Origin: Prochilodus magdalenae
Lineage: Eukaryota > Chordata > Actinopteri > Characiformes > Prochilodontidae
Length of the DNA: 64,000 nt
Assembly (NCBI GenBank): GCA_024036415.1
Contig: JAMWET010001646.1
Span: forward strand, 414,501-478,500
Direction of reading: 5' to 3'
Part shown: positions 56,690 to 64,000 of the stretch, in pieces
Layout of the letters: each line of letters starts with the position of its first letter
Position numbering within the stretch: the first letter of the stretch is position 1
Notes under the pieces: model-generated
Seen by the model: the letters and a program-made list of their open reading frames with translations, nothing else
Database searches by the model: none
What the model was told of the DNA's origin: nothing
Made by a program: the position numbers and the translations under genes

Positions 56690-57770
56690 GCCCAAATAAT
56701 ATCTGGCAAGAAACTGACCTCTGAAAAATGGCTGACAACTTGTGCATCAGTAGATGGGCTATAGTCTGTGATCATGCACCTATACAGTGATCTATATGCT
56801 AGGTGGAGTCACAATAACTAGGTGTAATAACATGGATGGTGAAAGTTACTGTATCTTTAACATTACTATACCTTGCAAACCAGCAGCACCATTGCATTTT
56901 ATCAATCTGAACTCGAGGCATATGATCAGCTCGTTATGTGTGAAGGTCTTTGTGGCTTTAGTGCAGAAGAAGCTAGATGAGATGGTGAGAGAAGCCTTGT
57001 TTTAACAAGCAAGTGAGAAAGAGAGAGAGAGAGAGAGAAGAAAAGAGAGAGAGCAAGAGAGAGAGAGCTCACAGCTACAGAGTGGACAGTGATGGCTTCC
57101 CTGTATGGCAGGCCGGCTAAATCTGCACCCAGCTTATCTTCACCATCGCTCTGCTCCGTGCCCTTTACTTACTGGCCGTCTGAGGCACACTCTAATAGCT
57201 TTAAAGGAAATCTCTTGTCCATCTGTCATTTTTTCATCTTCCTTTTTCCCCCTCGAGGACCAGTGGATATTTCTCCCCCCCATGCCCCCCTTTCTCTTTG
57301 CACTTTTTTTACCCTCACGCTTTTCCCCTTTTTTCATTTGTCCATTCCTCTGACGAAATTCGCCAGCTTGTCTTTCTTACTCAGGCTTTCTCTGTGAGGG
57401 GAAGGCTATCCATCTGTCTGCTCTTTTGGTAGTGTTTTTTTAATTTAGTGGGATAATGGAGACAAGATCAGGAGTTTTTTATTACCGTTTGCCCTTCCCC
57501 TCCCTCCCCCTCTCCCATGATAATTACCCTTGCCAGTCTGGACTCCCTGCCTAATTTGATCGTCAATAATGACAGGGATGAAACTGGCTCATTTTGTCTC
57601 CTTAATCCTACTCACATAAAGAAAATTGATTGCTTTGCCTCGCCGCCATTAGAGCAATGTGGCCCATATATTATCCAAAGTGGCTTCTCATTAGATAACA
57701 TTTGTATGTGGCTATACTGTAGCCTGTGAGTGTGTGTGATGAAATGATGGATTTATTATTATTAGATTTT
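56690..57770. promoter_or_regulatory. unique block, candidate conserved non-coding region
   Basis: A GA-rich run lies at 57016-57068. From 57440 to 57720 the sequence is repeat-free, with GATAATTACCC, CCTAATTTGATCG, TCCTTAATCC and GAAAATTGATTG, a density of homeodomain-like cores that suits an enhancer. No open frame has a recognisable domain. Confidence 0.35.
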
Positions 57771-57776
57771 TTGCAG

Positions 57777-57992
57777 ATGTGTAAAGCCTTGTCCACCTGA
57801 GTATACTGTAGACACATCTAAATGTGCAGAAAACTCCACACCTGCAACGATGCAGACAAAACAGGGAAATCTTTACAATGAGCATGTGCATGCTACCAGA
57901 GTCAGACAATTATTGTTGAGTAAAGCAGAAAAAGAACTGGCTAAACTACGACAAAACAAGTCAGCACTGATCACACAGGTCTTTCATTCAAA
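57777..57992 (+). other. exon-like open frame, very uncertain
   Basis: A pyrimidine-rich tract ends in TTTTTTGCAG at 57776 and a donor-like AAAGTAAAT follows at about 57992. Between them one frame stays open for about 72 codons with cysteines near its start (CVKPCPPEY) and a basic helical-looking end (AEKELAKLRQNKS). I recognise no family. Codons are A/T-ending and a stretch this long is easily open by chance, so this is only a hint. Confidence 0.15.
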
Positions 57993-58479
57993 AGTAAATG
58001 CAAAGGTCTTCTTTACAATAATACTGTGTATGTATTGTGCAACAAGACAGAGGTTCTGGAATCGGCTATGTTGTCACTGCCTAGGTACTTGCAAATAACA
58101 GTGCAGGCAGTCATCTCAAAATCTGATTTGAGAAAACAATTTGGTTTCACTGAAGTCTGAATACAGCCTACATCACATTTGACTCACCCTGCCATGTAGC
58201 CTCGTGTTTATAGATAATCAGTTTAAACCTATTGAGTTTGTCCACACCACAGTGACCTCACCTCAACCTCTGACCCCACCACAAAAATAAATCTGATATG
58301 GGACATGTGGTTCACTGAAACAAACAATTCAGAAGAACTGATTTGGGAAAATGAATCGAATTACGCACTACCAGGCCATCTCAAGATGGAGGAAATCAGA
58401 CCCTTCACAATTATGCAGGTTTCCTTCCACAAAAACAAACAAACAAAAAAACAACATTTTCCAGTTTTGTTGGAAACAC
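57993..58479. other. unique non-coding sequence, nothing recognised
   Basis: AT-rich single-copy sequence without a signature that I can name. Confidence 0.5.
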
Positions 58480-58600
58480 TTTCAGACCAAAACAGTCAAG
58501 GCCAAAACGGCGACCGAGGTGCGTTTTCAAACGTGTTTGTATTTTTGTGGACAAGGCCTTTGTGGTACACAATTAAGAGGTGAAATCAATAAGCGTTGAC
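58480..58600. mobile_element. possible miniature-element fragment (GTTTTCAAACGT)
   Basis: AAAACGGCGACCGAGGTGCG, TTTTCAAACGTGTTTG and TTTTTGTGGACAAGGCC resemble a fish non-autonomous element whose end reads TGTGGAC. A possible opposite terminus (CCTTCCACAAAAAC) lies at 58423-58436 in inverted orientation. Confidence 0.35.
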
Positions 58601-59164
58601 TGAAAACGTGTCAGGGGACATAACACATGCCATTCTGTTTCCTGCTATAGCACAGACAATGATGAGGTTACGTCAAGCACTCATTAGGAGCGCCGGGATA
58701 TTTTCAGCATGTGTGTACTTTGATGTGTAAGGTTCATGGAGTCGACATGTGCTATATATGGATTGCAGGTGTGTGCACAGGTCTGTGTGTATGTGTATGG
58801 CTGTCACCCTTTATGAATCACAACTGGAATGCTGTATGAATCATTCGGCGGCGAACTGACGAGTGTGGAGATGGCAGGGCCTTCGATAAGGAAAGTGACT
58901 TTGTTTGCCAACTGACTTGAACATATTATGTCTGTGTGTGTTATCCAAAAGCCTGCGTCAAGCCAGCCTTATTACTGCTGACACTGACAGGTGCTGCAGG
59001 AGAAAATGGTAAAGAAAGAGAGAGCCTGAGCCAGCCCTGCCATCAGCTACGGCGTCCTGCCCGCTCTGTGCAGGCTTTTCTTCAGAAGCCGTCTGCTTCT
59101 GCCTTACCATAAGCAACATTATGGTGTAGAACAGCCGCTATGACTCCAACAGACTAAAAATAAT
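58601..59164. other. unique non-coding sequence
   Basis: Repeat-free mixed-composition sequence; possibly conserved around 58680-59000 by appearance. No gene recognised. Confidence 0.4.
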
Positions 59165-59400
59165 ACTGGCATGAACTCACTGTCCAGTTTATTAAACACA
59201 CCTGTATTATAGGTCAACACAGGTGACCGCTTACATACTGTAGTTCATCTATTTGCTCTATTTATCGGTCCTGGTGAAGGACGAAAGAATGGCTAACACA
59301 AACTGTGAATAATTAGATGTCAACAATGTGGCGCTACAAGGGAGTGGTTTCTAATATGCGGCCAGTAAGTAAAATCTGGCAGGCTTTCACATCTTTACAC
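59165..59400. mobile_element. possible miniature DNA-element fragment
   Basis: CACTGTCCAGTTTATTAAAC, ACACAGGTGACCGCTTAC and CTACAAGGGAGTGGTTTC resemble parts of a teleost non-autonomous element with TTTATTAGGNACACCTG-type ends. The right end is not resolved. Confidence 0.35.
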
Positions 59401-62400
59401 ATCCACATTAGGCATGGATCAGTTGTCAGAGAGAAAATTAACCAGCAGTGCTACTATCAAAAACTGAATGGAATATTTTCCAGTATCTAGCCTGGTGTGT
59501 TATGCTGAATCCAGTTGAATGTGACTAATGGTGTTCCCATTATAATGAAACACGCAGCTGGTGAGTATTCTACAAGCACTGATGATATTGACAATATGCA
59601 CAGAAAGATAAAATTACCAGCATATTTAGCACAGACAAGGGTCTAAATCAAATCTTCCCGCTGGAGCTTTGCATTACATCTGGTATTTGTCACTGGAGGC
59701 TTGTCCTGTTCATTCTTCATACTTAAACTGAACTAAGCTAGCTGGCCAGGTTGCCCATATAGTGGATCTGACTCCCTGACCCTACTACAAAAATGAACCA
59801 GACATTAGCCACTTGGTTAATTACAGAACTGATAAAGCAAATCAAACTTCACATCACCAGGGCCTATCACCAGATGACAGACAATGGAATACAGAAAGTG
59901 TGACACTTCCAAGTGCTATTTATCCATTTGCACCAATTTTGGAAATAATGAGGTGCCAGGCAGCTTGCTGTTTTATCCTGGTGGCCGTGCTGCAGAGCTG
60001 GGGCAAGGATGAGGAGAGAGAACAGCTCTCTCTCTTTTCCCCCTCTGCTCAGGTGCCTACGCTGCCCTTAATGAGGGCCAACTGACACTGGTTTGGCTTC
60101 TGCAGCATGGGACCCTCTACTGGAGAGTGGAGAGAGGATAGAATTGCCAACAAATTTCACTGGCCATCCAGCCTTTATTGTTTCAGTGTCTTGGACACCT
60201 CTGTGTGCTTTTTAAATAGGAGCATGACTGTTAGCAGGCTAAACCTCAGAGTCCGCCAGATGTATTCACAAAGGGACACTCTACATCGGCATACTTTGCT
60301 GAATTTGCCATATAACGCGGAACATATTTGATCTCCGGCTTATGTAAGCCCATTTACAGCACCGCAATTGGCTCTAATGGTGTGTGAGAAAACTGCGGCT
60401 GAACAGCTCTGATTGTTCTATTGCTCCTCCCCCTCAATCTGATCCTGTCACAGCCTAAACAAACATTGTGAAGCCATTACAAATGTCAGACAGAGCCTGT
60501 GCAAAAGATGCGTAAATACTGACTGAGATAATGCCGCATTCTCAACCACGATTACCCACAATGGCATGCTTTGACTTATTGCAACACTCTGTTCAGCCTA
60601 GATGTCTGGCTGACTTCTCCCCTCAGACTATCTCTCTTTTTTCCAGCACAGACAGGGCATTTTCTCTGTCTGATGCAAAAGCACACATTTCTACTCAGTT
60701 TTACTTCACACTGTTAATAGCGCTGTGACATGCCGTGCACTGCAGTCTGCAGAAGAGCCCCCCCTCCTCCCACCCTCGAATGCACGTGTTTCACATCCTG
60801 CTAATGACACCAGACGAAATGTACATATCTAATGGGCCCAAATACAGCTAGTGTCTTGATCTGTCATTTTCCAAATCTCATTAGTCTCGCTTCCCTGCCC
60901 GCCACGAGAACAGGACGAACTTTCACAACAGGCTGAGACTGCAAACGACTCGAGTGGCTGTCCTTAATGGGCCCAAGAACTGTGCTAATCAAAAATAAAC
61001 AACCATGATAGCGCCTGCCGCTGTCAATAGCAAACGAGGCCCAGCATCTTGCAGAGACGGGCTGAGGCCTATGGCTCTTGACATTTATGCGGGAGGTAAA
61101 ATTGCTCATAAGTGTTTTACATAAACAGCAGCCATGTAATTATCAGAGCAGCGCTGGCCATCGCCGCACCGCCACAGTGTGAGAGACTGCCATGTATTAG
61201 TGTGAGAGAGCAGCAGGTGTTAAGGCAAATAGGCTAGTTTGGTTTGGCATTTACAGATTACAGGAAATGCTAATGCTGTGTCAAATGCACGAGCGCCGCA
61301 TAAAAGCAGGCAGCAGATGAAGGGGAAGAATGGCTGAAGTGCAGACAGCAAAGCATCTGATGCAAAAAGAGAAAAGTAAAGTCAGAGGCTTGAGAGGTTA
61401 TGGAGCTTTGTGTTGGATCTGAGCTGAGACCGGCAAGCTGCATTAGTTGGCGGTGTGATCAATTTTTCAGCAGAAGCCGACAACAGAGCTCCGTGTTAGT
61501 CTTGGGGCCGGAGAGGCCCGAAGACGTGATCAGCCATACATCAGCCGTTCATGTGCATCAGCAGGTTAGTTTTTGCAGCCAGAGCAAGGCACACATGCAA
61601 GACGTTAGAGAGTTAGGCAGGCACAGTAGAGAGAGAACACAAATCACTGGTTAGGGCTGCGAAGGATGGATATGTAGGCATCTCCAAAACAACGAGAAAA
61701 CACACAACTTGCACACCAAAAAACAGAATCAGAGATGCTGTTGTTGAGTTACTGCTATCCAAACAAGATGTACATGGACTGCAAAGTGATATAAAGTGGC
61801 ATCTAGTGACCACAGAGTGGACAATTTATCGATCCCTGCTTCTGCAAGATGTGGTGCTGTCCACGGTACTGAAATTGACAAAGACGCAGTCATCAGTTTC
61901 AGCACCTTGGACAGCTCATCGCCTTGAACAGTTCTTTCATCACCGTGTTCAATACTTGGCTACTCTGTGCATTGAAAGGCCACATTCACAAGGACATGTG
62001 CATTGCTGGATTGTTGTAGGCATGTTTATGGGCAGAGATCTCCTTGAGTAAGTAGGAGCATTCAAACATAAAAGTGAATACAACCTCCTTACAGTTAGAT
62101 TCAGAATTACTGCTAAGGAGACAGCCGTAGTCTGATAAATGTTATTTTTATTTTACTGTATAACCCAACAGTGCTTAATTTTTAGCAAAGTTTGGGAGGC
62201 ATATGTGGAGGACAACTTGTTCAACTTTTGGTGCTGGAGAGGAGTGAAATCAAAGGTACAGCCTCCATCCCCATGTAGTCTGAGCTCATTTAATGGCTGG
62301 AGTAACACAAGCTAATCAAGCTAGTCAGTGAGATGCTAATACAAGCTAATAGAACTGTTTCCTCTCATCAGATGTAGTATACATGCATGTGATTCTTCAC

Positions 62401-62450
62401 ACATAATATACACTTACAACATAGACTTGAAATCTTCAGCTGGAGTTAAC
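59401..62450. promoter_or_regulatory. long unique block, candidate conserved non-coding region
   Basis: About 3 kb nearly free of repeats. The segment 60230-60520 has CTGATTGTTCTATTG (SOX-like ATTGTTC). The segment 60780-61320 has CATCCTGCTAATGACAC, TCTAATGGGCCC and CTTAATGGGCCC (60831 and 60964, the string TAATGGGCCCAA occurring twice), CATGTAATTATCAGAGC and GCTAATGCTGTG. These dense, GC-moderate, non-coding stretches are the most enhancer-like in the window. Open frames here have no domains that I recognise. Confidence 0.4.
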
Positions 62451-62454
62451 AATA

Positions 62455-62679
62455 CATTTACATTTTACGGTATTTAGCTGACGCTCTTATCCAGAGCGAC
62501 TTACAAGGTTAATCATATTACAGGTAGGCCAATGTAGTGTTAGGAGTCTTGCCCAAGGACTCTTGTGGTTGGTGTAGCACAGCATAGTCACTCAGCCCGG
62601 GATTTGAACCCTAGTCTCCCATGTGTGGTGGTGGCTACTTGGCGGGTAGTGGTGTTATCCGCTGAGCTACACCAACCAC
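62455..62679 (-). mobile_element. tRNA-headed SINE, copy 2 (best preserved)
   Basis: On the minus strand the head starts GGTTGGTGTAGCTCAGCGG (A box) and has GGGTTCAAATCCCGGG (B box, a near-exact pol III consensus). The body follows, then a tail with TTGTAAGTCGCTCTGGATAA and GCGTCAGCTAAATACCG. On the plus strand GGTTGGTGTAGC (62567-62578) and GCTACACCAACC (62666-62677) form a perfect 12-bp inverted repeat around the tRNA-like core. Both promoter boxes look intact, so transcription by pol III is conceivable. Confidence 0.85.
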
Positions 62680-62689
62680 TACACTTCCT

Positions 62690-63235
62690 TTATCCTATAT
62701 TCATAATGCATTCTAAATAAACTACAATGAAGGTTATATACCTCATAATGCCGGCTGTATAATAAGTTGTATAATTACTTGCATAACACTTTATCACTTA
62801 ATGCACCATGGCATCTGTTCAAAAGAATACTGTAAGCATGCATGTTTTAAAACATTAGCAAGCTTATCAAGCCTATCAAAAACAAGCTTATCTTAAAATA
62901 TTCTTGAATTTGGCTCTCTTCACTCTTCACAGCTTTTACATCATTTAAGACATCCTAATGGGAGCATTATAACATTAGGATTACTAAAATGTTTAAAAGA
63001 TGTAACAGACGTAATAGACTTGTATAAAACTCTATTAGGTGACATGGGGCATTACATCATTAGTGTACAGTGTTCTTCCAGGCAGGCTCTTTAAGGAAAG
63101 TCTTGCTTCATAAGCATATTGCACATGTCATATAACTACCCTATACAAGACTATGCTGAAATGATGAGCTGTTATGTATGTTTTATAATGCCTCATACAT
63201 GCATTTACAGTGTTTTATAAATGCAGGATTCACAG
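62690..63235. mobile_element. AT-rich repeat-like sequence with TCATAATGC motifs
   Basis: ATTCATAATGCATTCTAAAT, CCTCATAATGCCGGC and TTTTATAATGCCTCATACA suggest a decayed palindromic element next to the SINE. Ends are not resolved. Confidence 0.3.
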
Positions 63236-64000
63236 GAACTGTTACTGAGTTACCTTATATCCAGGTGCTTGTTGCCAGTCAGAGCATGTTGACCAGAGCA
63301 TCATTACCCCAGTAATTGTATTGGTTTAAACATTTCACACTAAGTTTGTTTCTACCTTAACTAGTCAACATTCCCACCCACATTTTCACCCAAATGTATT
63401 TACATGGTCTCTATGATACTGCTGTTGATGCTACCTTTGTGATGTTCTTCTTTAAGGTGAAATCTGTATTTCGTCCATGCTAACCCAATGGAGCTGTGCA
63501 CACACTGACAGCGTGCCAAGTGAAGGCTCTCCGCGAGCTGTCCTTATAGATCTTTAGAGTTGGAGTGTACAGCTCTGAATGTGAGCTGACAGCACGATTA
63601 GTTTCTCCTCCATCCTGTTCAACATTGACTCAGCCTGCTGAAGTCAAGTCCCAGACTGTCTCCTATTGGGTGAAGCATGGTTATGTTACAGTACGTTCTA
63701 TCAACAGTGGTGTACTCTGGTGAACTTTTCCAAGTTTTGCGCATTGGTACGCATTGGTGTCTGTGGTCCTTCAACAAACTGCCAAATGAAACCAATGAGA
63801 CATCTTTGCAGAGCGGCCTGGAAGAAATATAGCTGGTTTCCTAATGAACCTTTCATGCAACAGCTCTTTGAAAAAGCATTTGCGGTAATGAGATTTGTAT
63901 ATGTAAACAATAAAATGTGATGGAACGATATGTATGATCGCAAGGATTTATTCAATTCCATAAGCAGCATGTCTGATTTAACTTAATTAAAGACTGATTT
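63236..64000. other. unique non-coding sequence
   Basis: Two opposed short open frames (+ 63666-63920, - 63701-63970) overlap, with no recognisable domain and no splice context. Nothing else recognised. Confidence 0.5.

Noticed and set aside
62590..62679. tRNA gene
   Set aside because: A and B boxes are present, but the segment continues into a SINE body and tail and no complete cloverleaf with an anticodon arm can be folded.
1..64000. Known microRNA precursors (let-7, miR-9, miR-10, miR-124, miR-137, miR-200 types)
   Set aside because: Looked for their mature sequences by eye on the plus strand and saw none; the hairpins found have stems too short for precursors.

Overview
This 64 kb window looks like non-coding nuclear DNA of a ray-finned (teleost) fish. 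I find no intact protein-coding gene, no rRNA or functional tRNA gene, no CRISPR array and no bacterial-style operon. The fish assignment rests on the repeats. There are several degenerate or internally deleted Tc1/mariner elements with TA target sites, tRNA-headed SINEs ending in the widespread teleost tail (AGAGCGACTTACA on the plus strand), an L2-type 3' end containing GTGTGGAGTTTGCATG, many short palindromic DNA elements of kinds common in teleosts, and long AG/CT, TA and CA microsatellites. I cannot fix the species. An otophysan such as a characin or catfish is possible but unproven.

Layout. 1-15 kb is mostly single-copy sequence with one Tc1-like remnant (1.5-2.15 kb), a CT microsatellite at 8.7 kb, one probable miniature element at 11.7 kb and a long unique block from 13.3 to 15.1 kb. 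15-22.5 kb is repeat-rich: a second copy of the first Tc1-like family, AAGAACC-type and ACTCAA-type miniature elements, an inverted-repeat element and three SINEs. 22.5-30 kb holds the best-bounded third copy of that Tc1-like family (26.04-26.69 kb) and an old tandem array of about 140-bp units (28.4-29.1 kb). 30-36.3 kb holds two young, differently deleted Tc1 elements (30047-30580 and 35699-36228) around a 1.7 kb purine-rich stretch (31.1-32.8 kb) and a unique block (33.5-35.1 kb). 36.3-44.5 kb carries SINE and L2 pieces, an element recognised by TCTGGGCACCCC, possible CTCF-like sites and a (TA)35 tract. 45-48.3 kb is another long unique block. 48.3-56.7 kb has two decayed Tc1 transposase genes on the minus strand, one split by a younger insertion, and a 775-bp pyrimidine tract. 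57-64 kb is mainly unique with one further SINE at 62.5 kb.

Interpretation. Complex single-copy blocks rich in homeodomain-like TAATTA/TAATTG cores alternate with transposon debris. This is how gene deserts or very long introns with regulatory elements around developmental genes usually look. That reading is inference: conservation cannot be measured here. The clearest biology is the transposon history: families at different stages of decay, a nested insertion, non-autonomous deletion derivatives, and a retroposon with an inverted head. I found no previously undescribed molecular system. The most interesting unexplained items are a 13-bp-arm hairpin at 780-812, the 140-bp tandem array, an unnamed dispersed family with four copies, and a weak exon-like reading frame near 57.8 kb.
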